DNA of 64,000 bases from Microbulbifer sp. HZ11 (GTDB lineage: Bacteria > Pseudomonadota > Gammaproteobacteria > Pseudomonadales > Cellvibrionaceae): the NCBI RefSeq assembly GCF_000708675.1, contig NZ_JELR01000002.1, forward strand, positions 496,001-560,000, written 5' to 3'. Below, in pieces: positions 47,525 through 56,578 of this stretch. Under the pieces are notes generated by a model. That model had not been told where the DNA came from. It ran no database searches and saw nothing but the letters and a program-made list of their open reading frames with translations. Each line of letters opens with the position of its first letter. The stretch's first letter is position 1. The position numbers and the translations under genes were made by a program.

Positions 47525-47979
47525 CCGTTCCCTCCATCCAATCCGTTCTGTTCATAGACCTGCTTCGCCCGCTCGCACATGGCATCCACCATCTGGTTGG
47601 CAATTCCGCTAAACAGCTTGCCGACCGCGGCACCCAACAGGCGGTTTTCCACGCTGAACGACAAGGTAAAAGCCACCTTGCAGGCATTCTCGGCCAGGGG
47701 CGTAAACGTCCAGCAGCCATTGAAACTGCTGAAGGGACCGTCCACCAGCACCAACTCCATCCTTTCCGGCCGCTGTAACCGGTTGCGCGTGGTAAAGCTC
47801 TGGCTGATTCCCGCCCGGGAAAGATCCAGCCGCGCCTCCAGGGTTTCCTCGTCCCGGTGCAGTACTTCCGCCCCCCGGCAACCGGGTAAAAACTGCGGGT
47901 AACTGGCCACATCATTGACCAGGTCAAACATCTGTTCCGCACTGAACATCACCAGCGCGCTGCGCTCAATTTTCGTCAT
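47521..47979 (-). CDS. ratA: RatA/YfjG family SRPBCC protein
   Basis: A 152-residue START-like protein beginning MTKIERSALVMFSAEQMFDL, with VNDVASYPQFLPGCRGAEVL and a C-terminal helix that lines a hydrophobic pocket. E. coli RatA was described as blocking 70S ribosome formation, and homologues (Coq10-like) bind ubiquinone. It is the first gene of a two-gene unit with rnfH. Confidence 0.93.
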   Translation of the reverse strand: MTKIERSALVMFSAEQMFDLVNDVASYPQFLPGCRGAEVLHRDEETLEARLDLSRAGISQSFTTRNRLQRPERMELVLVDGPFSSFNGCWTFTPLAENACKVAFTLSFSVENRLLGAAVGKLFSGIANQMVDAMCERAKQVYEQNGLDGGNG

Positions 47980-48225
47980 CGATTAAATTTTATTCATCAT
48001 TTATGGATTGCCCCACGGAGGCGGAATTCTTGCCTATCCTGTGTGGCACGGGGCAATTTTCGCTCACGACGCTACTCAAGGCGGATAAATCCTGCAACAA
48101 TCGGTTTTTATCCGCCCGGGTGTTCCGGGCCCGAAACTGTTAGATAGTTCGGTCACCACCTCCACAACCGGCGGCCAGGGCCGCAATCATTCAGACGACA
48201 AGAATAAAAGGCAAGCGAGAAACCC

Positions 48226-49644
48226 ATGTCTGCAGCTCGAGAACATTTTGGATCCCGCATTGGATTTATCCTGGCCGCCGCAGGCTCTGCGGTAGGCATT
48301 GGCAACCTGGTGGCCTTCCCGGTAGCCGCAACCAAAAGCGGGGGCGGCGCTTTTCTGCTGGTATATGCCCTGTTCGTCTTTCTGATCTGCCTGCCGGTGA
48401 TGATGGCGGAGCTGGCACTTGGCCGCAAAACCGATAAAGATCCGGTAGGCGCCTACCGACAGCTCTCCGGCGGGTCCAGACTCTGGCATATTCCCGGCTG
48501 GCTGGCACTCATAACCCCGTTTATGATCGCCGTATTCTATATGGTGGTCACCGTATGGGTCCTGGGCTATCTGGTAGAAATCTTCAAAGGCAATCTGACC
48601 AGTCTTACCACCGAAGCCTACTTCGGCGCCTTCATCAATTCCAAAACTGTATTCTTCTATCTCATCGCGCTGATGCTGATCATCAATGGCGTACTCTCCA
48701 TGGGCGTGAAAGACGGTATCGAGCGCGCAGCAAAGACCCTGATGCCGCTGCTGTTTGTGATGCTGCTGGTACTGGTACTGTTTGTACTGACCCGGGAAAA
48801 CGCCATGATCGGGGTGAAATACTACCTGATCCCCGATTTCTCGAAGCTCAGCGGCGAAGTCATCAGCAAGGCAATGGCTCAGGCATTCTTCTCACTGTCG
48901 CTGGGAATGGGCATCATGATCACCTACGGCTCATATATGAAGAAGCGGGACTCTATTCCCGGTTCCGCCAAGGCGGTAGCCCTCACCGATACCATGGTCG
49001 CGTTTACCGCCGGCCTGCTGATTCTGCCGAGCATCTTCCACTTCAACCCACAGATCGACACCGCATCCCTGAGCGATTCCTCTGCCGGGATGATCTTCCT
49101 GTTCCTGCCGAAGATTTTCCTCTCACTGCAGGACAGCATTGGCTACACCGGCGCCAGCGTGTTTGCCGCCGCGTTCTTTTTCCTGGTCTTTGTGGCGGCA
49201 CTCACCTCACTGGTGTCCATTATCGAGGTGCCCATTGCCACCCTGCGCGACGAACGCGGCATGAGTCGCAAAAAAGCCATCTACACCGTGGCGGCGGTAC
49301 AGTTTGTACTCGCGGTAGGCTGTGCCATGTCGTTTGGCATGGCAGACTGGCTGACCCAGTTCATCAGCCTCGCCGGCAGCGATAAATCCTTCTTCGATCT
49401 GGTAGAAATCCTGTTTTACGATACCATCCTGCCCCTGAACGGCCTGCTGGTATGCATCTTCGTGATCTACAAGTGGAAGCGGGCCAATTTTGACCAGGAG
49501 CTGCACGAGGGTGACAGCGGCTTTGCCGGCTCCCTGTCGCAGAAATATGTAAACTTCGCCCTCGGGACCTTTATCCCGGCAATCCTGCTGTTGATCTTCA
49601 TCAACACTGTTGCACTGAAGTTCTTTGACTCCAGCATTCTTTAA
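48226..49644 (+). CDS. Sodium-dependent NSS-family transporter
   Basis: A 472-residue neurotransmitter:sodium symporter (SNF) family protein with about 11-12 membrane segments. The first helix FILAAAGSAVGIGNLVAFP forms the LeuT-like Na+ and substrate site; the usual Trp-Arg of GNxWRFP is replaced by Val-Ala. Such bacterial members import amino acids with Na+, consistent with a marine cell. It precedes smpB by 41 bases and may share its transcript. A second NSS gene follows smpB. Substrate is unknown. Confidence 0.9.
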   Translation: MSAAREHFGSRIGFILAAAGSAVGIGNLVAFPVAATKSGGGAFLLVYALFVFLICLPVMMAELALGRKTDKDPVGAYRQLSGGSRLWHIPGWLALITPFMIAVFYMVVTVWVLGYLVEIFKGNLTSLTTEAYFGAFINSKTVFFYLIALMLIINGVLSMGVKDGIERAAKTLMPLLFVMLLVLVLFVLTRENAMIGVKYYLIPDFSKLSGEVISKAMAQAFFSLSLGMGIMITYGSYMKKRDSIPGSAKAVALTDTMVAFTAGLLILPSIFHFNPQIDTASLSDSSAGMIFLFLPKIFLSLQDSIGYTGASVFAAAFFFLVFVAALTSLVSIIEVPIATLRDERGMSRKKAIYTVAAVQFVLAVGCAMSFGMADWLTQFISLAGSDKSFFDLVEILFYDTILPLNGLLVCIFVIYKWKRANFDQELHEGDSGFAGSLSQKYVNFALGTFIPAILLLIFINTVALKFFDSSIL

Positions 49645-49685
49645 AAGACACGACATTCGCCTGAGAAAGGCACACAGAAGTATTC

Positions 49686-50165
49686 ATGGCAAAAAAGAAA
49701 AAGGCCCCGTCCTCAAACACCATCGCCCTCAACAAGAAGGCCAAGCACGATTATTTTATCGAGGAAAAGTTTGAGGCGGGCATGGAATTGCAGGGCTGGG
49801 AAGTCAAATCCTGCCGCGAGGGCAAGGCTCAGCTCACCGACAGTTATGTGCTGTTCAAAGACGGCCAGGCGTGGCTACTGGGAGCGCGGATCCAGCCGCT
49901 GCCCAGCGCCTCCACCCATTTTGTCACCGAGCCGGATCGCACCCGACGCCTGCTGCTGAATAAGCGCGAGATTGCCAAACTGGTCGCCGCAGTGAACCAG
50001 AAGGGCTACGCCTGCGTGTGTACCGCCATCTACTGGAAAAAACACCTGATTAAATGCGAGATCGCGCTGGCCAAGGGTAAAGCCTCCCACGACAAGCGCG
50101 ACACCCTGAAAGAACGGGACTGGAACCGCCAGAAGCAGCGAGTGATGCGCACCGAACACCGCTAA
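49686..50165 (+). CDS. smpB: tmRNA-binding protein SmpB
   Basis: A 159-residue SmpB. Segments are [39 protein letters not shown] and the C-terminal basic tail [20 protein letters not shown]. It delivers tmRNA to stalled ribosomes and mimics part of tRNA. Its partner ssrA lies 3.4 kb downstream on the same strand. Confidence 0.97.
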   Translation: MAKKKKAPSSNTIALNKKAKHDYFIEEKFEAGMELQGWEVKSCREGKAQLTDSYVLFKDGQAWLLGARIQPLPSASTHFVTEPDRTRRLLLNKREIAKLVAAVNQKGYACVCTAIYWKKHLIKCEIALAKGKASHDKRDTLKERDWNRQKQRVMRTEHR

Positions 50166-50186
50166 TGTATTCGCCTGCCCTGCAGG

Positions 50187-50251
50187 GCCAATCAGATCGA
50201 ATAGCGAGCGTCGTTCGCTGATCGGATTGGCGACCGGCCATGAATGGCCGG
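50187..50251. repeat. REP-like intergenic palindromes
   Basis: Between smpB and the next transporter are a bulged palindrome (gccaatcagatc ... gatcggattggc, 50187-50231) and a perfect one (ccggccat/atggccgg type, 50234-50251), just after another small palindrome gccctgcagggc (50177-50188). Such clusters are typical of extragenic palindromic repeats. Whether it recurs in the genome cannot be seen here. Confidence 0.55.
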
Positions 50252-50355
50252 GCCGGACTGAGCTCCATGGACGGCGGCTTGCGATGAGCCCAAATTCGTC
50301 GACAGGCAGGCTCCTACAGAAACTAAAAACAGAAGAATAACGACGAGATTCACCA

Positions 50356-51702
50356 ATGAGTGCACCGCGAGGACAGTTCAGTTCCAATTTCGGCTTTCTG
50401 ATGGCCGCTGCCGGCTCCGCCGTCGGCCTGGGCAATATCTGGGGGTTTCCCACCAATGTGGCCGCCAATGGCGGCGCCGCCTTTGTAGTGGTCTACCTGC
50501 TGCTGGCGTTTATGCTGGCCTATCCGGTACTGATGGCAGAACTCGCCATCGGCCGCCACGCCCGCAGCAATATGGTGAAAGCACTGCGCGGGATCTCCAC
50601 CGGCCCGGTAAGCCGCGGCGTCGGCACCCTGGCGGGCTTCGGTGGTATCGCGGTTGCCTCCCTGATCCTCAGTTTTTACGCCATTGTCGCCGGCTGGATG
50701 GTGGCGCATCTGGCCGACCCATTCGCCACTCTGGTGGGCGCCAGCGACACCGCAAACTGGCTCACCGGCGACAGCGCCACCCGCAACTTCACCTTCACCG
50801 CCATCTTCAGCGGTCTCACCATGCTGATTATCGCCAGTGGTGTGGAAAAGGGGATCGAGCGCTGGTCCACCCTGCTGATGCCAGCACTGATCATCCTGTT
50901 ACTGCTGCTGATCGTCTACGTGCTCACCCAGCCCGGCGCCATGCAGGGCCTGGAAGCCTACCTGATTCCGGACTTCAGCAAGCTGTCGCCGCAACTGCTG
51001 CTGTCCGCCATGGGGCAGGCGTTTTTCTCGCTTTCTCTGGGCGTGGGCACCATGCTGATTTACGGCTCCTATCTCAGCAAACAGGAAAGCCTGCCGCGCC
51101 TGGGGGCGCTGGTGACCCTGATCGATGTGGGCATCGCGTTCACCGCCGGCCTGTTGATTCTGCCGGCCATGTACGTGGCTCAGGAGGCCGGCACCCAGAT
51201 CTTTTCCGAGGCGGGCGACCTGATCGCCGGCCCAGGCCTGATTCTGCAGGTACTGCCGGCTCTATTCGATACCATGGGCACCAGTGGCCTGTTTGTGGCC
51301 ATCGCCTTCTTTGCCCTGATGACAATTGCCTCCCTCACCTCTTCCATTTCCATGCTGGAAGTACCGGTGGCATTTTCCATTGAAAACCTTGGGCTCAAAC
51401 GCAAGCCCGCCACCCTGATGATGGGCGCGGTGATTTTTGCCATCAGCAGCCTGATCATTTTCAATTTTAACGCGCTGTTTAGCCTGGTGATTTCCATCAG
51501 CACCGAATACGGTCAGCCGCTGCTGGGCGTGGCCCTGTGTGTCTTTGCAGGCTGGATCTGGCGCCGCGACCAGCTGCTGGCGGAACTGCAGGAAGGCCAC
51601 CCGGGTATCGAGAAGACCCTGTTCTGGAAGATCTGGCCCTGGTACGTGCGCATTGTCTGCCCATTGCTGATCCTCGCCGCTTTTGCGCAGACCGTACTGT
51701 AA
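50356..51702 (+). CDS. Sodium-dependent NSS-family transporter
   Basis: A 448-residue second NSS protein, related to that at 48226. The first helix reads FLMAAAGSAVGLGNIWGFP, and QAFFSLSLGVGTMLIYGSY is the conserved helix 6-7 zone. About 11-12 membrane segments are visible. The two paralogues bracket smpB, suggesting a local duplication with smpB caught between. Substrate is unknown; amino acid uptake is the family norm. Confidence 0.9.
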   Translation: MSAPRGQFSSNFGFLMAAAGSAVGLGNIWGFPTNVAANGGAAFVVVYLLLAFMLAYPVLMAELAIGRHARSNMVKALRGISTGPVSRGVGTLAGFGGIAVASLILSFYAIVAGWMVAHLADPFATLVGASDTANWLTGDSATRNFTFTAIFSGLTMLIIASGVEKGIERWSTLLMPALIILLLLLIVYVLTQPGAMQGLEAYLIPDFSKLSPQLLLSAMGQAFFSLSLGVGTMLIYGSYLSKQESLPRLGALVTLIDVGIAFTAGLLILPAMYVAQEAGTQIFSEAGDLIAGPGLILQVLPALFDTMGTSGLFVAIAFFALMTIASLTSSISMLEVPVAFSIENLGLKRKPATLMMGAVIFAISSLIIFNFNALFSLVISISTEYGQPLLGVALCVFAGWIWRRDQLLAELQEGHPGIEKTLFWKIWPWYVRIVCPLLILAAFAQTVL

Positions 51703-51814
51703 CCACCTGTTCTAAACTACCGTCTTAAAGAGACCTTGATGTACCGGCCGGGCTGCCACAAAACAGCCCGGTCTTCTATCCCTCCAACCTCCCCTAGTTT
51801 CCCCATAGTCTTCC

Positions 51815-53212
51815 ATGCCAGCCAGAAAACCACCCTCGTTCGTCCGCAATCGTCCCGCCAACGGCAGTAAGCGCCCCGGGAAACCGAAACCCGTACAGGG
51901 CACTCCGGAACTGCAAATAGAGCGCTTCAGCCACGAGGTGCGCGGTATCGCCCGTCACCAGGGCAAAACCGTGTTTGTGGATAACGCACTACCGGGGGAG
52001 AAGGTACGCGCACGCTTTACCGCGCAGCGCGCCAAATTTGATGAGGCCGTGGCGGTAGAAATCCTCGAGCCTTCGCCCCAGCGCCTGTCGCCGCCCTGCC
52101 CCCACGCCGAGGTATGCGGCGGCTGTGCACTACAACAGATGGCTCCCGAGGCACAGATCCAGGCTAAACAGCAGGTACTCCTGGAGCAGCTACAGCGCTT
52201 TGCCAAGGCCGTTCCGGACCAGGTCATTCCGCCCCTGAGTGGCGCAACCCTGGGTTATCGCCACAAGGCGCGCCTGGGCGTGCGTTTTGTAAAACCCAAG
52301 AGCGGAGGCAAGCCCCAGCTGGTGCTCGGGTTCCGGGAAAAGGGCTCCAACGATCTCACCGAGATTGACCTGTGCCTGGTACTGCCGACGTCCGCCTCGG
52401 CACTGATCCCGGGATTAAAGGAAACCGTTCTGCAATGCGAAGGTCGCCGGGCAATTTCCCATATCGAAATCGCAGTTGGTGATGACCATACCGCCCTGGT
52501 GATCCGGCACCTGCAACCGCTTTCTACAAGCGACCTGGCTCACTGGCGCGCATTCGCCGAATTCCACGATCTTCACCTGTACCTGCAGGGGGAAGCGGGC
52601 GACGACAGCACCCGCAAGGTCTGGCCGGAATCCAGTCCCGATCGCCTGAGTTACGGACTGCCCGCATTCGACCTGAAACTGGATTTTCATCCCCAGGACT
52701 TTATCCAGGTCAACTTCGACATCAACCGGCAGATGGTCTCCCAGGCCCTCGAACTGCTCGACGTACAACCGGAGGACCGGGTGCTGGATCTGTTCTGCGG
52801 TCTCGGCAATTTCACCCTGCCACAGGCCACCCGCGCCAAGGAAGTGGTTGCCGTAGAAGGTTTGCTGTCGCTCACCCAGCGCGGCCGCGAGAATGCCGAG
52901 GCGAACGGACTGAGTAACATCCAGTTCCAGGCCGCCGACCTCAGCGCGGACTTTACCCGCAGCCCCTGGGCCCGCGGCGGCTTCGACCGCATCCTGCTGG
53001 ACCCACCGCGCAGTGGCGCCCTGGAAGTAGTACGCAACATCCGCCACTTCAACGCCAAAGCCATCCTCTACATCTCCTGCAACCCCGCCACCCTGGCCCG
53101 GGACGCCGGGGAACTTCTGCAGGCCGGTTACCGTCTAAGCAAAGCGGGTGTAATGGACATGTTCCCCCACACTACTCACGTGGAGTCCATCGCCCTGTTC
53201 GAAAAGGCCTGA
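51815..53212 (+). CDS. rlmD: 23S rRNA (uracil-1939-C5)-methyltransferase RlmD
   Basis: A 465-residue RlmD/RumA. It has a TRAM domain (about residues 30-85), an iron-sulfur Cys set (CPHAEVCGGCALQQM), the SAM-binding LDLFCGLGNFTLP and the catalytic Cys in YISCNPATLARDAGEL. It methylates U1939 of 23S rRNA. It is longer than E. coli RlmD (433) because of a basic N-terminal extension (about residues 1-30), likely RNA-binding. It precedes ssrA. Confidence 0.94.
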   Translation: MPARKPPSFVRNRPANGSKRPGKPKPVQGTPELQIERFSHEVRGIARHQGKTVFVDNALPGEKVRARFTAQRAKFDEAVAVEILEPSPQRLSPPCPHAEVCGGCALQQMAPEAQIQAKQQVLLEQLQRFAKAVPDQVIPPLSGATLGYRHKARLGVRFVKPKSGGKPQLVLGFREKGSNDLTEIDLCLVLPTSASALIPGLKETVLQCEGRRAISHIEIAVGDDHTALVIRHLQPLSTSDLAHWRAFAEFHDLHLYLQGEAGDDSTRKVWPESSPDRLSYGLPAFDLKLDFHPQDFIQVNFDINRQMVSQALELLDVQPEDRVLDLFCGLGNFTLPQATRAKEVVAVEGLLSLTQRGRENAEANGLSNIQFQAADLSADFTRSPWARGGFDRILLDPPRSGALEVVRNIRHFNAKAILYISCNPATLARDAGELLQAGYRLSKAGVMDMFPHTTHVESIALFEKA

Positions 53213-53244
53213 ACCGACAGTCAAACTTTTTTGAGTCACGTCTA

Positions 53245-53271
53245 TTGTGACAATCCGGCTTCAGGTATAAT
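53245..53271 (+). promoter_or_regulatory. Probable ssrA promoter
   Basis: A perfect TATAAT (53266-53271) is preceded at 15 bases by TTGTGA. It lies about 300 bases before mature tmRNA, on the far side of the inverted-repeat element, so the precursor would carry that element as leader. Confidence 0.6.
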
Positions 53272-53300
53272 GATCGATACGCAAACGTGCTTTGGCACTA

Positions 53301-53563
53301 GGGGAACTCTGAATAAGTCCGCAATGCCTCAGCGTGACCTGAAGGCTGCAACTGTAAGGCGCAGCTCGCAGTGAATGGCTAGCCCTTTACAAGAGCTGCA
53401 ACGCAGCAGATGCTGTCTTCAGGTCGCGCCCTCCGGGGCTTTCAGAGCGATTCACACTCTGCGTTGTGACTTCTTGAAATGTCTAGACATTCCTGCGAAG
53501 CCACGCCTTGATTGTGAGCCGCTCTGAAAGCCTGAGGCATCGCGGACTTAATCAGAGTTCCCC
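53301..53563. mobile_element. 263-bp inverted-repeat element (MITE-like) upstream of tmRNA
   Basis: Terminal inverted repeats of 31 bp (starting ggggaactctga) match at 29 positions. Inside are two more inverted pairs: gacctgaag (53336) with cttcaggtc (53417), and ctttcagagcg (53439) with cgctctgaaag (53520). The whole could fold as a stem with two branches. There is no coding frame and no clear target-site duplication. The size and termini suggest a non-autonomous transposable element, perhaps of an IS5-like family, but I could not confirm this. Confidence 0.65.
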
Positions 53564-53571
53564 CGAAATTC

Positions 53572-53960
53572 GGGGATGACTTGGATTCGACGCCGGTAAC
53601 AAAACCATGGGTGCATGCCGTGATGGTAGCGAATCACGTAAATCAAAAGCTGCATTTTATTAGTTGCCAACGACGACAACTACGGTGCCCAACTGGCTGC
53701 GTAAGCAGCCCGTAAAGCACTACTAAGGGTTCGCCCCTTAGCGGCCTTCAGTAAGGTGCCAGTACCGCGCTGATGGCTGTCATACAGAACTGGATCGCCG
53801 TGAACCGTGCCTGTCGGGGATCGGTTAAAACTTTTACAGGTTCGCCAATTACGTCCTGCCCATCGGGCTGTATGCGGCTAAATCAATAGATGGATCTAAG
53901 CATGTAGAGCCTCTGGCGGAGTGCTGACGGACGCGGGTTCGACTCCCGCCATCTCCACCA
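53572..53960 (+). ncRNA. ssrA: Transfer-messenger RNA (tmRNA)
   Basis: A 389-base tmRNA. The 5' end GGGGATGACTTGGATTCGAC pairs with the 3' end CATCTCC before the encoded CCA. The tRNA-like T-arm is GGGTTCGACTCCC. The tag reading frame (53666-53704) gives ANDDNYGAQLAA then TAA, a typical degradation tag ending LAA. It rescues stalled ribosomes with SmpB. An integrative island has inserted at its 3' end and regenerated the sequence. Confidence 0.97.
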
Positions 53961-53962
53961 AA
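53938..53962 (+). other. attL: left island attachment site in the tmRNA 3' end
   Basis: A 25-base segment from TTCGACT to CCACCAAA is repeated at 63556-63580 with two mismatches; the last 17 bases (ccgccatctccaccaaa) are identical. tmRNA 3' ends are common integration targets for this integrase class. Confidence 0.8.
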
Positions 53963-53993
53963 TGACAATCTGAGAACACCTCAGAAAGCCACG

Positions 53994-54027
53994 AAAGCCG
54001 CACCCCGCAAGGGTTTGCGGCTTTTTT
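53994..54027 (+). terminator. Terminator just inside the island's left end
   Basis: A stem aaagccgca / tgcggcttt is followed by a T7 run. It would end tmRNA transcription in the integrated state. Confidence 0.85.
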
Positions 54028-54069
54028 TATGCCTCAGCAAGACTAGGGAAATCTTGTTGTGACTCAGGC

Positions 54070-54098
54070 TTTTTGCAACACTAGACGTAACACTGCCG
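54070..54098 (+). repeat. 29-bp direct repeat, left copy
   Basis: Starts tttttgcaacac and contains gtaacactg; 26 of 29 bases match the copy at 63478-63506. A related inverted gtgttaca lies at 54113-54120. The placement near both island ends suggests integrase arm-binding sites. Confidence 0.65.
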
Positions 54099-54125
54099 AT
54101 AACAGCCCATTCTGGTGTTACACCC

Positions 54126-55409
54126 ATGCCGAAAAAAGTTGCCCCCCTGACCCACAAGCAAGCCGCCGCCGCAAAGCCCAAAGACCGGGAATACAACCTG
54201 TCCGACGGTGACGGTCTCCAGCTCCGCATTAAACCCAGCGGGGCCAAGTTCTGGATTTTCGTCTACAGCCACCCCCACACGAAGAAGCGTACACCACTGG
54301 GATTTGGCCCCTTTCCGGATGTAACACTGGTGGCAGCCAGAGAACGGCGTAGAGAAGCCCGTGAGCTGATCCAGCAGGGTATCGACCCCAAAGAACACCA
54401 AATGGAAATGAGCCATCGAGAAGCCGAGCGGTACTCGAACACCCTCCACGCAGTAGTTGAGAAATGGCTTCCGGTTAAGAGCAGTCAAGTAACGCCGGAC
54501 ACCCTGCACGATATTCGCCGGTCGCTTGAGCTGCACATTTTCCCCCAATTGGGGGCCACCCCAATTCACAAGCTCACCGCACAAGGCACCATTGCCGCTT
54601 TGCAGCCACTCTACGCGAAAGGCAGCAAGGAATCGGTCAAGCGCATCTGTCAGCGTTTAAATGAAGTGATGACGTGGGCGATGAACGTTGGCCTTGTCAC
54701 AGCGAACCCACTGGCTGGGATCGGAGAGGCATTTTCTGCACCTGACGTGCGCCATCTGCCATCTATCCAACCCGAGCAGCTGCCTGAGCTGATGCACACC
54801 CTCGCCACAGCGTCGATCAAACCAATCATCCGGCATCTGGCCCTGTGGCAGCTCCACACGGTGGTAAGGCCCGGAGAAGCCGCCCAGGCTCGCTGGTGTG
54901 AGATTGACGAAGTAAACCGCACATGGCTTGTACCGGGGGAAACCATGAAGATGAAGGAGCGCCACCGCGTCCCATTGACCGCCTCCACGTTGGCGATTCT
55001 GGAAGCAATGCGACCAATCAGTGGGCACCGTGAATACATATTCCCCGGCGACCGAAATCCCCTCACCCACGCTAATCGCCAGAGCGTGAACACCGCACTC
55101 AAGCGCCACGGATTCAAAGGCAAGTTGGTAGCCCACGGCTTTAGGTCGATTTTCAAGACTGCCGCTGGTGAGAAGGGTATTTTCAGTTTTGAAGCGCTGG
55201 AGCGGGCATTGGCTCACACCGAAAAAAGCAAAGTGGTTCGAGCCTACGACCGTGGTGATTATCTGGAGCAGCGCCGGGAAGTGATGGCGTGGTGGAGCAA
55301 CCTGCTTGAAAGGGCAGCTAAAGGCACCCTGACTGCTGCTGACCTGGCCCCTATGGATAACGTGGTTTCGGCAGACTTCCGAAAAGCGGTATCATCCGAG
55401 GAAGTCTAA
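54126..55409 (+). CDS. int: P4-type tyrosine integrase
   Basis: A 427-residue integrase. The N-terminal DUF4102-type arm-binding domain (LSDGDGLQLRIKPSGAKFW, GFGPFPDVTLVAARERR) is followed by a core-binding domain and the catalytic domain: Arg in HTVVRPGEAAQARW, the HGFRSIFKTAA box, LAHTEKSKVVRAYDR with catalytic His and Tyr. It inserts the island into ssrA and, with a directionality factor, excises it. It starts 163 bases after the tmRNA end. Confidence 0.95.
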   Translation: MPKKVAPLTHKQAAAAKPKDREYNLSDGDGLQLRIKPSGAKFWIFVYSHPHTKKRTPLGFGPFPDVTLVAARERRREARELIQQGIDPKEHQMEMSHREAERYSNTLHAVVEKWLPVKSSQVTPDTLHDIRRSLELHIFPQLGATPIHKLTAQGTIAALQPLYAKGSKESVKRICQRLNEVMTWAMNVGLVTANPLAGIGEAFSAPDVRHLPSIQPEQLPELMHTLATASIKPIIRHLALWQLHTVVRPGEAAQARWCEIDEVNRTWLVPGETMKMKERHRVPLTASTLAILEAMRPISGHREYIFPGDRNPLTHANRQSVNTALKRHGFKGKLVAHGFRSIFKTAAGEKGIFSFEALERALAHTEKSKVVRAYDRGDYLEQRREVMAWWSNLLERAAKGTLTAADLAPMDNVVSADFRKAVSSEEV

Positions 55410-55466
55410 GGAAATCAACTACCCCCAGCCCTGCGCCCTGCACTGGGGGTGTTACTGGGGGACTGG

Positions 55467-56144
55467 ATGCCCGATACCACAACTGACTATTCCGCCGTCG
55501 CGCACTTCATGCGCATGGATCACTGGCTGCTGGAAGATGCGGCACTCTTGCTGCTGGGGTTAGACCCACGCGGCACCTATTTCCCAAAACGTCACTTTGA
55601 AGAGGGCACCGGCACCCTCGCTTTTCTGGATGGTCGCCACCCACGCACCGGCCTGTATTCCGACGATCCTGAGCTAGTCGAGTACCGGCGACGCTACCAA
55701 GATATTCTCGACCTGCGGGAAAACTGTACTCACCCCACCGACGCCACGGAGCGCGGTAAAGTGCGGCTACCCTACTTCCTTCGCTGGGCAGAATCCAAGG
55801 GGATCACACCACCGTGGCAGCAGTGGGCGATTGACCACAACCTTTGGCTTGCCGAGAGTGACGAAACCCCACTGAGGCATCCGGCAAAAGACAGCACCGG
55901 CAAGCAATATGCACACCTGCTGCACTTGTGTATTTTTGTTTGGGAATCGCTCTACGGCAGCGGTAAGCCCCCTCCTCGCTCGCATGGCGCTGCCGTGGAT
56001 CAACTACTTGCTGACAGCAATATCAGGCTAGGGAAATCCGAGCTGACCCATGTGAAGGCTGTCACCAACCCGACCCGCAACAAGGCAAAAGACGGCAACC
56101 GCCCTAAAAATTGGGTCGCCCCAAAAATCCCCGACCCCGCGTAG
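55467..56144 (+). CDS. Unknown island protein
   Basis: A 225-residue protein I do not recognise. The N-terminal region (MRMDHWLLEDAALLLLGLDP) looks like a short helical domain seen in several integrative-element proteins that begin with a W-x-x-x-A-L-L-x-x-G pattern. The rest is charged and Pro/Trp-rich without a catalytic motif. ATG 55467 is preceded by a GGGGG run. It sits between the integrase and the AlpA regulator. Confidence 0.6.
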   Translation: MPDTTTDYSAVAHFMRMDHWLLEDAALLLLGLDPRGTYFPKRHFEEGTGTLAFLDGRHPRTGLYSDDPELVEYRRRYQDILDLRENCTHPTDATERGKVRLPYFLRWAESKGITPPWQQWAIDHNLWLAESDETPLRHPAKDSTGKQYAHLLHLCIFVWESLYGSGKPPPRSHGAAVDQLLADSNIRLGKSELTHVKAVTNPTRNKAKDGNRPKNWVAPKIPDPA

Positions 56145-56254
56145 ATACTGGCCTCAAATGGGTAGCCCCAAAATAGTTTGGGTCGCCCCTTTGCCCCCAC
56201 CCTCCTGCCGCGCATATTTTTCGTGTCGTTCAAGAAAAACCAAGGACGACCACA

Positions 56255-56479
56255 ATGCACACTTCAGATACAACCCCCTCCCCCACCGATCCCGACCAGT
56301 TTGTCCGCGCAAAGGAAGCCGCCCGCTATCTGGGCGTTGGACTCAGCTCTTTTTGGAAATTGGTTGCAGATGGTCGAATCGAGCGCCCGATTAAGCTGGC
56401 ACCAAAAACTTCGGTATGGCGCGTCTCTACTATCCGGCAATTCCAGCAGCAACTGATCGACAGCTCTGAAAATAAATGA
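56255..56479 (+). CDS. AlpA-family transcriptional regulator or excisionase
   Basis: A 74-residue MerR-like helix-turn-helix protein. The pattern VRAKEAARYLGVGLSSFW and RIERPIKLAPKTSVWRVSTI matches AlpA proteins of P4-like elements, which activate integrase expression or act as excisionases. It is placed before the replication gene, as in other P4-like islands. Confidence 0.88.
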   Translation: MHTSDTTPSPTDPDQFVRAKEAARYLGVGLSSFWKLVADGRIERPIKLAPKTSVWRVSTIRQFQQQLIDSSENK

Positions 56480-56578
56480 CCCGCGCCGGTGTCCGGGGCG
56501 AGCCACAGAATGATGCTCTGCACTGGGGGTGCAAGCACATTTTACCACCTACCGCTCCACTATACCGGTGCGCACGAA

